A DNA stretch of 64,000 nt, taken from positions 1 through 64,000 of the forward strand of contig DBBQ01000038.1 in the NCBI GenBank assembly GCA_002292265.1. Direction: 5' to 3'. This stretch comes from Flavobacteriaceae bacterium UBA980. Its GTDB lineage: Bacteria > Bacteroidota > Bacteroidia > Flavobacteriales > Flavobacteriaceae. The position numbers and the translations under genes are program-made. Positions 1-8,209 of the stretch are shown one piece after another (position 1 is the stretch's first letter; every line of letters starts with the position of its first letter). Under the pieces are notes generated by a model that made no database searches, had not been told where the DNA came from, and saw only the letters and a program-made list of their open reading frames with translations.

Positions 1-24
1 TCTAGCCAGCTGAGCTACATCGGC
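1..24 (-). tRNA. tRNA, 5' part only (probably tRNA-Thr)
   Basis: The reverse strand begins GCCGATG (acceptor arm), then TA at tRNA positions 8-9, then GCTC and the D-loop AGCTGGCTAGA, which is a canonical tRNA 5' half. The gene runs off the left edge, so the anticodon is not visible. In flavobacteria the rpsU-xerC-hpf block is usually followed by a tRNA-Thr/Tyr/Gly/Thr-tuf cluster, so Thr is the best guess for identity (inference from synteny only). Confidence 0.8.
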
Positions 25-102
25 CTTTAAGATTCTGCTTTCACAAAATCGATGCAAATTAAATGCTAATTTTTATGCTATCAAAAGAAAAAAATGAAAT
101 TT

Positions 103-405
103 TTAGAGGATTCGTTCTTTTTCCTTTCTGCGTTTTAAAATCCGCTCCGCACTCTCCGCTGCAGAGTTGATGGATTCTTCAAAAGATTTAGTAATTTTTT
201 TGACCACAATATCGTCTCCAGGCACTCCAATTTTGAGCTCTGCCCATTTATTGACCCCATCCGAGCTGTTTTCCACTTTCGTAAAAACAAAAACTTCAAT
301 AATCTGATTGTGAAATAAGGAAAGTTTTTCGATTCGCTTTTTGGCAAATTCTTTTAGCTTGATGTCGGCTTTGTAGTTTACCGCTCTAAAATGCATAGTG
401 ACCAT
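103..405 (-). CDS. hpf: Ribosome hibernation factor, HPF/RaiA family (short form)
   Basis: A 100-residue protein of the sigma-54 modulation / S30EA family. Family members bind the 30S decoding centre in stationary phase and silence ribosomes, acting in the cytosol. The typical pattern is visible: an N-terminal strand (HFRAVNYKADIKLKEF), a helix rich in K/R, the VFVFTKVENSS strand, and a basic C-terminal helix ending ERILKRRKEKERIL. It lacks the C-terminal dimerisation domain of the long HPF form. It starts 11 nt after the xerC stop on the same strand, so it is probably cotranscribed with xerC. A second ATG three codons in (MHFRAV) is an equally good start. No SD is seen. Confidence 0.9.
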   Translation of the reverse strand: MVTMHFRAVNYKADIKLKEFAKKRIEKLSLFHNQIIEVFVFTKVENSSDGVNKWAELKIGVPGDDIVVKKITKSFEESINSAAESAERILKRRKEKERIL

Positions 406-416
406 ATATTTGTTTT

Positions 417-1310
417 TTAGTTGTTTTTTTCTCTGGGGTGCGCTTTTTTATAAATATCTTGGATTTTTTTCATGCTGCTGTGGGTATAGTGTTGCGTGGC
501 AGCGATGCTACTATGACCCAATAAATCCTTTATCGCATTTAAATCTGCACCTTGATCCAACAAATGTGTGGCGAAGCTATGTCGAAGTACATGTGGGCTT
601 CTTTTGGTTTTGGTGGATACCTTACTAAGGTAGGTTTTTACAGTCTCATATACAAATGCTTCGGATAGCTTTTTCCCTCGACTGTTGACAAAGAAATGTT
701 CCGATTCTCTAGAGATTTGATACTGCTTTTGTTGCTCCATCAGCTGTGTAAGTTGCGTTTTGATCTCGGGCAAAAGAGGAAGCAAACGCTCCTTATTTCG
801 CTTACCCAAAACCTTCATTAAACCTTCAGACAGATCGACATCTTGTACTTTGAGTTCAATCAGTTCACTCCTGCGAATTCCTGTGTAATAGAGCAACTGG
901 ATCACCGTACGCTGAAGAACTCCGGTGTATTCTTCAGGAAAAAAATCGGCTGCAAGCAGGCGTTGAATTTCTTCTTGCGAAAAGGGCAAAGCCACTTTGG
1001 TATCTGTTTTTAAGGCTTTGTGTTCTTTTAATGGAGAAACAGGAATGCTTCCTATTCGAAGTAAAAACTTGTAGTAGGATCGCAAGGCTGAAAGTTTCCT
1101 GTTCACCGTCCTTGGGGTGTTTCCGGACTGGATCAAAGAAACTATCCAAGCTCGAATCTCCCCGTAGGAAACCTCTTCTATAGTCTCTAGCGAACCTTGC
1201 TCTGTGATAAACACTTCGAATGCCTCTAAATTGGCTTGATAAGCTTTCAAAGTATGAGGAGAACATTTTTTTTCTAAAGAGAGGTATTCTAAAAACGCAG
1301 GGATGGACAT
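417..1310 (-). CDS. xerC: Tyrosine recombinase XerC
   Basis: A 297-residue site-specific tyrosine recombinase. XerC with XerD resolves chromosome dimers at dif. The N-terminal SAM-like core-binding domain spans about 1-90 and the catalytic domain about 105-290. All catalytic residues are visible: Arg146 (TGIRRSEL), Lys170 (LGKRNKER), His240 and Arg243 (SPHVLRHSF), His266 (LLGHSS) and the nucleophile Tyr275 (QHYTH). Length is normal for the family. It sits between rpsU and hpf on the same strand. Because it lies in a conserved housekeeping block with no element ends around it, a chromosomal Xer role is much more likely than a mobile integrase. Confidence 0.93.
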   Translation of the reverse strand: MSIPAFLEYLSLEKKCSPHTLKAYQANLEAFEVFITEQGSLETIEEVSYGEIRAWIVSLIQSGNTPRTVNRKLSALRSYYKFLLRIGSIPVSPLKEHKALKTDTKVALPFSQEEIQRLLAADFFPEEYTGVLQRTVIQLLYYTGIRRSELIELKVQDVDLSEGLMKVLGKRNKERLLPLLPEIKTQLTQLMEQQKQYQISRESEHFFVNSRGKKLSEAFVYETVKTYLSKVSTKTKRSPHVLRHSFATHLLDQGADLNAIKDLLGHSSIAATQHYTHSSMKKIQDIYKKAHPREKNN

Positions 1311-1381
1311 AAAAAAACGTTATCCCATAAAGTTATAAAACTTCACTAAGTTAACGTCTGTATTGTCAGGTTTGTTATGAC

Positions 1382-1576
1382 CTAAATGTTTTCACTGTCG
1401 CGAAGATGCTGAATGTACTGCGCTTTTTGAATCTTTTGACGATTTTTTACAGAAGGTTTTGTAAACTGCTTTCGAGTTCGCAATTGACGCATCGCTCCAG
1501 TTTTATCGAATTTTCTCTTAAAACGCTTTAATGCGCGATCGATATTTTCTCCGTCTTTAATGGGAATAATTAACAT
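1382..1576 (-). CDS. rpsU: Ribosomal protein bS21
   Basis: A 64-residue small-subunit protein with the bS21 signature: MLIIPIKDGENIDRALKRFK at the start, then a strongly basic tail. In Bacteroidota, bS21 with bS18 and bS6 holds the 16S rRNA 3' tail and hides the anti-Shine-Dalgarno. The start codon is fixed by an exceptional SD just upstream (1584-1594). The SD suggests that bS21 represses its own translation: ribosomes lacking bS21 expose the anti-SD and translate rpsU. A Bacteroidota -7 box lies 29 nt upstream of the ATG. The gene is transcribed toward xerC, 71 nt away. Confidence 0.97.
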   Translation of the reverse strand: MLIIPIKDGENIDRALKRFKRKFDKTGAMRQLRTRKQFTKPSVKNRQKIQKAQYIQHLRDSENI

Positions 1577-1583
1577 AAAATGG

Positions 1584-1594
1584 CACCTCCTTTC
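1584..1594 (-). promoter_or_regulatory. Strong Shine-Dalgarno of rpsU
   Basis: The mRNA-sense sequence is GAAAGGAGGTG, followed by a 7-nt spacer (CCATTTT) and the rpsU ATG. It is complementary over 11 nt to the usual Bacteroidota 16S 3' end (CACCTCCTTTC). Hardly any other start in this window carries such a motif, in keeping with anti-SD occlusion in this phylum. It fits the known model of bS21 autoregulation through anti-SD accessibility. Confidence 0.9.
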
Positions 1595-1604
1595 ATAATG
1601 GATG

Positions 1605-1612
1605 CAAATATA
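1605..1612 (-). promoter_or_regulatory. Putative -7 promoter box of rpsU (TATATTTG)
   Basis: The reverse strand reads TATATTTG, an exact match to the Bacteroidota -7 consensus TAnnTTTG, placing the transcription start near 1600 and giving a leader of about 24 nt that contains the SD. I see no clean TTG at the usual -33 distance, so the call rests on the -7 box alone. Confidence 0.5.
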
Positions 1613-1648
1613 GATAAAAGAATGAGTTTACACGCTTTTATTTACTTT

Positions 1649-2818
1649 TTAACGATCGCTGTCTAATATTTTTCTAGCAATGACCACTTTTTGAATTTCA
1701 CTGGTTCCTTCACCAATCGTACAAAGTTTAGAATCGCGTAAGAATTTTTCTACAGGATAGTCTTTGGTGAATCCATATCCACCGTGAATTTGTACGGCCT
1801 CATTGGCTACTTTAACACAGGTTTCAGAGGCAAATAATTTGGCCATGGCTCCTGCTTTAGTCACATTTAAGTTTTGATTTTTTAACTCGGACGCTTTTTG
1901 TGTGAGTAAGGAAGCCGCTTCAATTTCGGTGGCCATATCGACCAATTTGAATGAAATTCCCTGAAAGCTACTGATGGATTTTCCAAATTGTTTGCGCTCT
2001 TGGGAATAGGCGAGTGCTGCATTGTAGGCTCCTTTTGCTACCCCTAAAGAGAGGGCTGCAATGGAGATTCTTCCCCCGTCTAAAATCTTCATGGATTGGA
2101 TAAAACCGTCTCCTACAGGGCCCAATCGGTTTGCATCGGGGATAACACACTCATCAAAAACCATTTCAGCGGTTTCTGAGGCGCGCATACCCAATTTGTT
2201 TTCTTTTTTACCCGCATAAAAACCTGGAGTTCCTCGTTCTACAACAAAGGCTGTCATTCCCCGATTGGCTCCTTTTTCACCATTTCTGGCAATCACTACT
2301 GCGATGTCTCCAGAAATCCCGTGGGTAATAAAATTTTTGGCACCGTTCAAAACCCACTGGTATCCTTCTTTACGAGCTGTAGTGGACATGCCCTTGGCAT
2401 CCGAACCGGTATTGTGTTCGGTAAGTCCCCAGGCGCCAATAGCGCTTCCCTCACAAAGCTGGGGAAGCCATTTTTTGCGTTGCTCCTCCGTTCCGAAGGA
2501 ATAAATATGATTGACACATAAGGAGTTGTGCGCAGCTATAGAAAGTCCTATAGAGGGATCTACTATAGAAATCGTTTCGATCAGGGTTACGTATTCGTGA
2601 TATCCCATCCCAGAACCACCGTAGGCTTCTGGAACCAACATCCCCATAAATCCAAGGGCTCCTGCCTGCTCAAAAATTTCTGCAGGAAAATATTGAGCTT
2701 CGTCCCAGTCCATCACATTGGGTTTGATGAATTGTGTCGCAAAGTCTCGCGCGGCTTCATAAACCATACGTTGGGTTTCTGAAGACTGAATTTCAGGACG
2801 TAGTTCGAAATCAATCAT
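1649..2818 (-). CDS. Acyl-CoA dehydrogenase
   Basis: A 389-residue FAD-dependent acyl-CoA dehydrogenase that makes trans-2-enoyl-CoA from acyl-CoA and passes electrons to ETF (fatty-acid or amino-acid catabolism). I chose the ATG at 2818 (MIDFELRPEIQ) because it aligns with the family start. The open frame runs further upstream only because the preceding helix-hairpin-helix pseudogene has lost its stop. Visible signatures are MGMLVPEAYGGSGMGYHEY, the FAD-binding WGLTEHNTGSDAKG, RKQFGK, QIHGGYGFTKDYPVEK and GEGTSEIQ, whose Glu is the expected catalytic base. A TATATTTG box lies inside the end of the upstream pseudogene, so the gene may have its own promoter. Substrate chain length cannot be read from sequence. 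Confidence 0.92.
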   Translation of the reverse strand: MIDFELRPEIQSSETQRMVYEAARDFATQFIKPNVMDWDEAQYFPAEIFEQAGALGFMGMLVPEAYGGSGMGYHEYVTLIETISIVDPSIGLSIAAHNSLCVNHIYSFGTEEQRKKWLPQLCEGSAIGAWGLTEHNTGSDAKGMSTTARKEGYQWVLNGAKNFITHGISGDIAVVIARNGEKGANRGMTAFVVERGTPGFYAGKKENKLGMRASETAEMVFDECVIPDANRLGPVGDGFIQSMKILDGGRISIAALSLGVAKGAYNAALAYSQERKQFGKSISSFQGISFKLVDMATEIEAASLLTQKASELKNQNLNVTKAGAMAKLFASETCVKVANEAVQIHGGYGFTKDYPVEKFLRDSKLCTIGEGTSEIQKVVIARKILDSDR

Positions 2819-3544
2819 AAACAATTTTTGATACAAATATAGTTTTATTCTTTGTAGCTTGTTTGGGGAATTTACAAAAAGTTCAGACAAAGTAGCCGTG
2901 CTTATTCCTTTATTTTTTGTTCTGTGGGCAATTATTTTTCGCGCATCAGCACGGTTTAAATAAGAAATCTGCTCTAGCTCTTGGAGGCTTACTGTAGTGA
3001 GATCCAATCGCTCAATTTCAGGAAGCGACTGAATTTCAAAACGCTCCCAAAGCCTTTGAACTACGAGACTGTCCAAACCATACACCTCATAGCATTGCTC
3101 TAAAACAGAAAAGCATGAGAGATAGGATCGGTACTTGACTAGAGGTTTCGAGAATTTGAGTTAAGGAAGTAGGTTTTCCATTAGGGAGTCCGATAGTTTT
3201 GTAACCTCTTGAAATTGTTTTGGTGTGTTGACATAGCTGTTGGTCTGTCGATAACGAAGCAGCTTGTCAAAGGCTTCCGGAGGAAGGCCCAAAGTATAGG
3301 CTCTGTAGTCGGTCAAGTAATTGGGATTGTATTGATAAACGATTGGAGTCTGCGCATTCTCTTTTATTCTAAGGGAATCCAATTGGGTTTGATAGCTTTG
3401 GGTTTGACTGAGATCCACAGGAGAAAGCTCTGGGAAGTTTACCAACAGGCGGTACAACTGGACAGCAATCAACAGCACAAGCAAAATTAGTACCGACCCA
3501 CGTTGTGGTTTTGACAGTATAAATCGAAAAGGAGCTTGGGGCAT
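2819..3544 (-). pseudogene. Broken helix-hairpin-helix (ComEA-like) protein
   Basis: Remnant of a flavobacterial membrane-anchored HhH protein. The 5' part (3544-3161, 127 codons) has a single membrane helix (SVLILLVLLIAVQLYRLL) and the first HhH unit (YNPNYLTDYRAYTLGL...LLRYRQTNSYVNTPKQF). It ends in TAA where relatives have Tyr (LLP-stop-LKF for the usual PYFKF). Reading on in the same frame recovers LVKYRSYLSCFSVLEQ, then YEVYGLDSLVVQRL and RIKLYLY, which are the last HhH units. Compared with the usual length of about 290 residues, roughly 45-50 are missing between LKFSKP and LVKYRS. The normal stop is also gone, so the frame runs into the acyl-CoA dehydrogenase. There is thus a nonsense codon, an internal deletion and loss of the stop. 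Family length is from memory. Confidence 0.8.
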
Positions 3545-3556
3545 CAGTAGGAGTTG

Positions 3557-5170
3557 CTATTTTTTTATTGTGGCAATGGCGTTGAGATAGGAGTTTAATT
3601 CTTCTCGAACTCGAGGGAATAACAAAAGCAGTCCGACCATGTTCGGGAATACCAAGGCAAGGATCATCGCATCTGAAAATGCCCAAACCGAAGACATATC
3701 CCCCGCAGCACCAATTACAATAAAAATCAAAAACAACGACTTGTAGGTCAATTCAGACACTTTACTCTTTCCAAAGATGTACATCCAAGATTGCAACCCG
3801 TAATACGACCAAGAGATCATGGTGGAGATTGCAAACAAGACTACTGCAATCGTTAAGAAAGGCCCTGAAAAAGCAATGTATTTTGCAAAAGCTGCTGCAG
3901 TAATCCCTGCACCCTCAGCTTCAACGCCATCAATCATCACCACTCCGCCTACCCCGCCGTAGTCAAAGACTGTATTGTCTCCATTAAAAATAATGATGAC
4001 CAAAGCCGTCATGGTACAAATCACTACCGTATCAATAAAGGGTTCCAACAAAGCAACTAAGCCTTCTGATGCAGCATAATTTGTTTTTACAGCCGAGTGT
4101 GCGATAGAAGCAGAACCTGCTCCAGCTTCGTTAGAAAATGCAGCACGCCTAAATCCGGTAATTAATACCCCGAGTAAGCCTCCTAATCCCGCTTGAGGAC
4201 TGAACGCTTGAGTAAAAATCATTCCAAAAGCATCGTCCACAAAACTAAAGTTGGTAAAAATAATATAGAGACAAGCTAAAATATACATCAATGCCATAAG
4301 AGGCACGACTTTTTCAGTAACCGAAGCGATCCGTTTGATTCCTCCAATAATGATCACCCCGACGACGACCATCATGATAACTCCAATTATCGTTCTGGCA
4401 CTTCCTCCTGTCATACCAAAAGAGTCGACAAGTTGCATTGCGGCTTGATTCGATTGGGCTGCGTTGCCACCCCCAAAAGAAGCTCCGATACACAGAAACG
4501 CAAAAATTCCCGCCAGTACTTTCCCTAGGGTTACAAACCCTTTTTCTTGAAGTCCTTTGGTAAGGTAGTACATCGGTCCTCCATATACGGTGCCGTCTTC
4601 TCCCACATCGCGGTATTTTACTCCCAAGGTACACTCCACAAATTTTGTGGACATTCCCAGCAGTCCACAGAGGATCATCCAAAAAGTTGCGCCTGGACCC
4701 CCCACTGCAATGGCGAGTGCCACTCCAGCAATATTTCCATTTCCTACTGTACCCGAAACAGCTGTTGCCAAAGCTTGAAAGTGACTGACCTCTCCCTCCT
4801 TGCTTTCATCGGAGATTGTTCCTTTGACATCTCGGTCTATGGCAAGTTCTGATTTTTCGGCACTGTGGTGATCTATGCTGTCAAACTTTCCGCGAACCGT
4901 TTGGATCGCCGTAGAAAAATGACGGACGTTGACAAAACCAAAATAAACAGTGAAAAACAGCGCACCACCTACTAGAAGGATGATAATTGTAGGAATCTCA
5001 GTTCCCGGAAAATTATGTAATATCAACCCTTCCCACCAATTGGCTATTGGGGTAAACGCATCATTAATCCGCTCGTCCAACCCGCGGTCTTGTGCAGCTA
5101 GAGGAGTTGAAAAAATCAACAATAAAAAAGTATAAAGTAAATAATTTGGTGTTTGTGAAAACTTGATCAT
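3557..5170 (-). CDS. Sodium:alanine symporter, AGCS family
   Basis: A 537-residue inner-membrane Na+-coupled amino-acid (alanine/glycine) symporter of the AGCS family. It has an N-terminal signal-like segment (YLLYTFLLLIFSTPLAAQ), about ten further hydrophobic helices, and AGCS landmarks: SGTVGNGNIAGVALAIAVGG, the PGATFWMILCGLLGMSTKF region, DGTVYGGPMYYL and GFRRAAFSNEAGAGSAS. It is longer than many members because of the N-terminal segment and a charged insert near residues 90-125. It is intact although its neighbours on both sides are broken. It lies 12 nt upstream of the HhH pseudogene and was probably cotranscribed with it. Confidence 0.92.
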   Translation of the reverse strand: MIKFSQTPNYLLYTFLLLIFSTPLAAQDRGLDERINDAFTPIANWWEGLILHNFPGTEIPTIIILLVGGALFFTVYFGFVNVRHFSTAIQTVRGKFDSIDHHSAEKSELAIDRDVKGTISDESKEGEVSHFQALATAVSGTVGNGNIAGVALAIAVGGPGATFWMILCGLLGMSTKFVECTLGVKYRDVGEDGTVYGGPMYYLTKGLQEKGFVTLGKVLAGIFAFLCIGASFGGGNAAQSNQAAMQLVDSFGMTGGSARTIIGVIMMVVVGVIIIGGIKRIASVTEKVVPLMALMYILACLYIIFTNFSFVDDAFGMIFTQAFSPQAGLGGLLGVLITGFRRAAFSNEAGAGSASIAHSAVKTNYAASEGLVALLEPFIDTVVICTMTALVIIIFNGDNTVFDYGGVGGVVMIDGVEAEGAGITAAAFAKYIAFSGPFLTIAVVLFAISTMISWSYYGLQSWMYIFGKSKVSELTYKSLFLIFIVIGAAGDMSSVWAFSDAMILALVFPNMVGLLLLFPRVREELNSYLNAIATIKK

Positions 5171-5222
5171 CAGAAGTAAGGATTTAAGGGTTCAATATCC
5201 TAAAAAGGAATAGAATAACAAA

Positions 5223-6239
5223 TTAATCTAACTGAAAGATTTTGTTTAATTTTTTTATGCTCTGTCTCGTGCCTAGAATAATCAATTTCCCATCGGCTGA
5301 TAATGAGTGGTTTGCATCGGGATTGATGTGTTGGTTCCCCTCCGCATCTTTATAGCCAATCACGTTACATCCCGTTCGCTCTCGAACTTGTAGCTCTTTC
5401 AAGGATTTGTTTTGATATTTTTTGGGCAATTGACGTAACGCTACCTCTTCTAAATTCGGACTGGTCTCGTCCTTCCACCAATCCAGATTTCCTAAAAAAT
5501 GAATTAAATCGGGGACAGTGATTAATACCGCCATATGGTCTCCACCGATCTTATCCGGCATAATCACATGATTGGCACCCGCCCATTCCAATTTGGATTG
5601 ATTGCGTTCTTCAGAAACTCAACTTACGATTACAATATCGGGTTGCAAGCGCCGTGCAGACAAAACGACAAAAAGATTGTCCGCATCGTCTGGCAAGGAA
5701 CAAATTAGGTTTTTAGCACGGGCAATTCCCGCCGCCATCAGCACCTCATCGGAAAGTGCTGTGCCTTTGTAAAAAAGAATTTCTTTTTCATGGGCTTCGA
5801 TTAGGGATTCCTCCTGTTCAATGACAATGTATTTTTCTCCGTGGTGCTGCAAACGTTGTACGGCTTGACGCCCATTACGTCCATAACCACATACGATCGT
5901 GTGGTCCTTTAACTTCGTTATCATAATCTTATTTTTTTTGTGTTTCCAATAATTCAAACTCCAGTGACTCAAGAGCGACTCTACGATAAAACGAATGGCG
6001 AGGGCAACCACCACAAAGGCCACTAGTATAAAGACAATCGAAAAGCTGCGCCCTGCTTCTGAAAAACCTGTAACCTCTCCATATCCCACGGTGCTTAAGG
6101 TGATGACCGTCATATAAAGCGCATCAAAAAAAGTGAATTCAGGCGAATTAACATAAAAGCCTGTAATTCCGAACAGCAAGATCAAAATCAGTAGTAGGAA
6201 CGCGCGAAAAACGGGATATTGGAGCATGGGTCTCCTCAC
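5223..6239 (-). pseudogene. K+ channel with TrkA-N/TrkA-C domains, split by an in-frame TGA
   Basis: This is a two-helix potassium channel with selectivity filter TVGYG (residues 50-54), a TrkA-N domain (VCGYGRNGRQAV) and a TrkA-C domain (MPDKIGGDHMA...VIGYKDAEGNQHINP). Codon 207, at 5619-5621, is TGA between IVIVS and VSEERNQSKLEWAGANHVIMPD, where an Arg is expected (CGA to TGA would explain it). Without that stop the reading frame would give 338 residues, the usual length. A restart at the ATG at 5591 would give only the tail of the regulatory domain, so the product is probably a channel lacking the end of its ligand-gating ring. The first codon is GTG overlapping the upstream gene's TGA; ATG at 6227 is an alternative start. 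Confidence 0.85.
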
Positions 6240-6463
6240 AAATCAAATACAGAAGTGCGTTTGGTGTAGAGTAAATCTTTCAATTTCAGCCAAAAAGCCA
6301 AAGTTAAATAAAGCACAAAGCCTCCGATCAGTGTAGTAAAGGAAGCATAAATAAAAAACAGACGGACGCTTTTTACTTTCATTCCCAGCAGCTCCGCCAA
6401 ACGGGTAGAAACCGCAAATCCGTTTCGTTCAAAAAATATTCGAAGCCGTTGGGGTTTTATCAT
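6236..6463 (-). CDS. PspC-domain small membrane protein
   Basis: A 75-residue protein with the PspC (phage shock protein C) fold: a charged N-terminus (GFAVSTRLAELLGMKVKSVRLFFIYAS) and one long hydrophobic segment (FTTLIGGFVLYLTLAFWLKL). PspC proteins sit in the inner membrane and are linked to envelope stress; no function has been shown for this short flavobacterial form. Its stop overlaps the GTG start of the broken K+ channel by 4 nt, so the two were translationally coupled. Confidence 0.75.
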   Translation of the reverse strand: MIKPQRLRIFFERNGFAVSTRLAELLGMKVKSVRLFFIYASFTTLIGGFVLYLTLAFWLKLKDLLYTKRTSVFDL

Positions 6464-6493
6464 AGTACAAACATACAGTAAAAGTAAAAAGGA

Positions 6494-7763
6494 CTACAAT
6501 TTCATCAAATGAAATCCAACATTGTAAGAGATACATTGGTTTTTTTGACAGTAATTTTTAAATAAATGCAAAATACCTTGACTGTCTCCCTCATGTTGAA
6601 TTGGAACTTTTAATTGATCAAATAATTTTGTGATACTGTTGTGCTCTTGTGGGATTTTCTCCACCCAACGGAATAGGTCTTCTTCTCCCGTTCCGCCCAA
6701 ATATCGGGTATAGGCATATCGAATGGGGAGTAACGTATTGATAGCAATCAGATCAAAAAAAGAACGGCTGAGCTTTTTGATACGAGGAGCACTTTGCGAA
6801 CCGAAGTTGTAATGGGTCTTCCAATACCCCTGGAGTACCAAAGCAAAAGTTGCATACGCAACATCTGGATTGGGATGACGAATGACCTCTTGAAAAAGGG
6901 TGGGTTGTTGGGCGTAAAGCGCTGCCAATTGCGCCAAACGAAGCGTGGGGAAATTCGAAGGGCGCAGGCGGGCAAACTGAACCCCCAAGACTTCTGGACG
7001 AACCAAATTAAATTTTGTTTTTACGTATTCGTAACGCTTTTTTAACTCCTTTTGGTAGGCATCCTCCAGAATCCCCTTCAACAAGCCAGACTGCCCCATA
7101 AATAGCGCTTCCATATCCAAGGGGTTGCCAACCAACTTTCGCACAACCGCTATGGGAATGCTTTGCGCACTTTCATAAAACGCAGTCCCGTTTACATTCA
7201 ACCCGTACGCCTTAAAAAGCAAAACAAACAAAACCCGCTCCCAGTCTCTTTTATAAAGGGCTACAAGGGCATCTATAGCGGCTACCCGCTCTTCTACCCG
7301 TTCCACATATAGGCGTTCCAACCAATGCTGCCACTGGAAATTTGAAAACCGATGAATTTCCGATTCACAAGGAAGTTTTTTATGGAGGGAGCGAAACAAG
7401 CGTTCGTGCCGGTCGAGGGTCTCCCTGTCCACAACGTCCTGAAGCCGAAGGGTAGGGATGTTTTTTCTATTGGGGTAAGCCACCTCCACATCCCGTTCCC
7501 AAACCATATGTAAAATTACATTTTCATAATTGGGATCAATGGTGGTTATGTCGGTACCAATCGGACGATTTTAAGTGTACCTCTACAGGGCCATTCCACA
7601 ACAACCCGTCATAAAAAATTTGAGCTCCTGAAAAATCAGGACCGCCGCCCGTATTTAGAGTACCTGTATGTACTACATCTAGCTTTTTGCCCAAGGTAGT
7701 AACTAGGTTCGGGTGAGAAAATTTTTGATAACGCCACAGGTAATGGAGTAGAACTTCTGGCAT
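6494..7763 (-). pseudogene. DUF2851 protein, frameshifted
   Basis: The family is of unknown function and common in Bacteroidota. The N-terminal part (7763-7536) reads MPEVLLHYLWRYQKF...GTLNTGGGPDFSGAQ...VEVHLKSSDWYRHNHH and then hits TGA. A frame shifted by one base resumes at once with DPNYENVILHMVWERDVEV and continues for the rest of the protein to 6494. Removing one C in the run CACCATTGA (about 7539-7546) would restore HNH-IDPNYENVILH. Together the two pieces cover the full family length of about 420 residues. The lesion is a single base, so it is recent or a sequencing error. Confidence 0.85.
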
Positions 7764-7790
7764 CGTAAAATTTGGGGTGGGTTTCTAAAG

Positions 7791-8099
7791 CTATGAGGTG
7801 GTAGGTCCTTGCCAATCCAATATTCCCCCTAAAAGGTTGTAGCAATCGGAAATGCCTTGCTGTTTCATCAGTAGACAGGCTTGTGCACTTCGGGCGCCGG
7901 AGCGACAATACACAAAATAGGTTTTGGAGGAGTCCAGGGTAGCCAATCCATCCATAAACCCTTGAGGATTTCGTATGTCAAGCAACTCCGCATCTGGGAT
8001 ATGTCCTGCTTCAAATTCTTCGGGTGTCCGAACATCCAGTATAACACTCCCCGTGGCCGCTTGTTGATTCGCCGTCCAGTCTTTTTGTGATAAATCCAT
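7791..8099 (-). CDS. Rhodanese-like domain protein
   Basis: A 102-residue single-domain rhodanese, probably cytosolic. The start at ATG 8099 (MDLSQKDW) is preferred; the frame extends to a TTG at 8123 but family members begin near MDLSQ. Motifs are VILDVRTPEEFEAGHIPDA and the active-site loop CRSGARS, with the persulfide Cys at residue 65. Such proteins move sulfane sulfur to thiol acceptors such as cyanide or carrier proteins; the physiological partner cannot be told. The gene is divergent from the MarR gene, and their promoters share the 110-nt gap. Confidence 0.88.
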   Translation of the reverse strand: MDLSQKDWTANQQAATGSVILDVRTPEEFEAGHIPDAELLDIRNPQGFMDGLATLDSSKTYFVYCRSGARSAQACLLMKQQGISDCYNLLGGILDWQGPTTS

Positions 8100-8156
8100 A
8101 ATTTGTTTTTTGCTAAAATACAACAGTCCTAAACTGAAAACAAATCAAAAAAAAAA

Positions 8157-8185
8157 TTGTGAATTCAAAAATTATATTACATTTG
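8157..8185 (+). promoter_or_regulatory. Promoter of the marR-like gene
   Basis: TTG at 8157-8159, an 18-nt spacer, then TACATTTG at 8178-8185. This is an exact fit to the Bacteroidota sigma-ABfr consensus TTG-N17..23-TAnnTTTG. The predicted start of transcription is near 8190, about 20 nt before the ATG. The stretch TATAAACAATTGTTGTAAG just downstream contains the palindrome CAATTG flanked by partial symmetry and could be an operator for autoregulation (inference). Confidence 0.7.
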
Positions 8186-8209
8186 TATAAACAATTGTTG
8201 TAAGTACAT

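Noticed and set aside
417..1310. Phage or integron integrase
   Set aside because: XerC-like length and conserved housekeeping synteny; no att repeats seen nearby.
1649..3085. A single 478-residue HhH-acyl-CoA dehydrogenase fusion
   Set aside because: The HhH part is in a degraded gene with a nonsense codon, deletion and lost stop; the dehydrogenase has its own normal start at 2818 and normal length without the extension.
5223..5591. A separate gene from ATG 5591 (MEWAGANHV)
   Set aside because: It is simply the C-terminal part of the K+ channel after the nonsense codon; family alignment is continuous through the stop.
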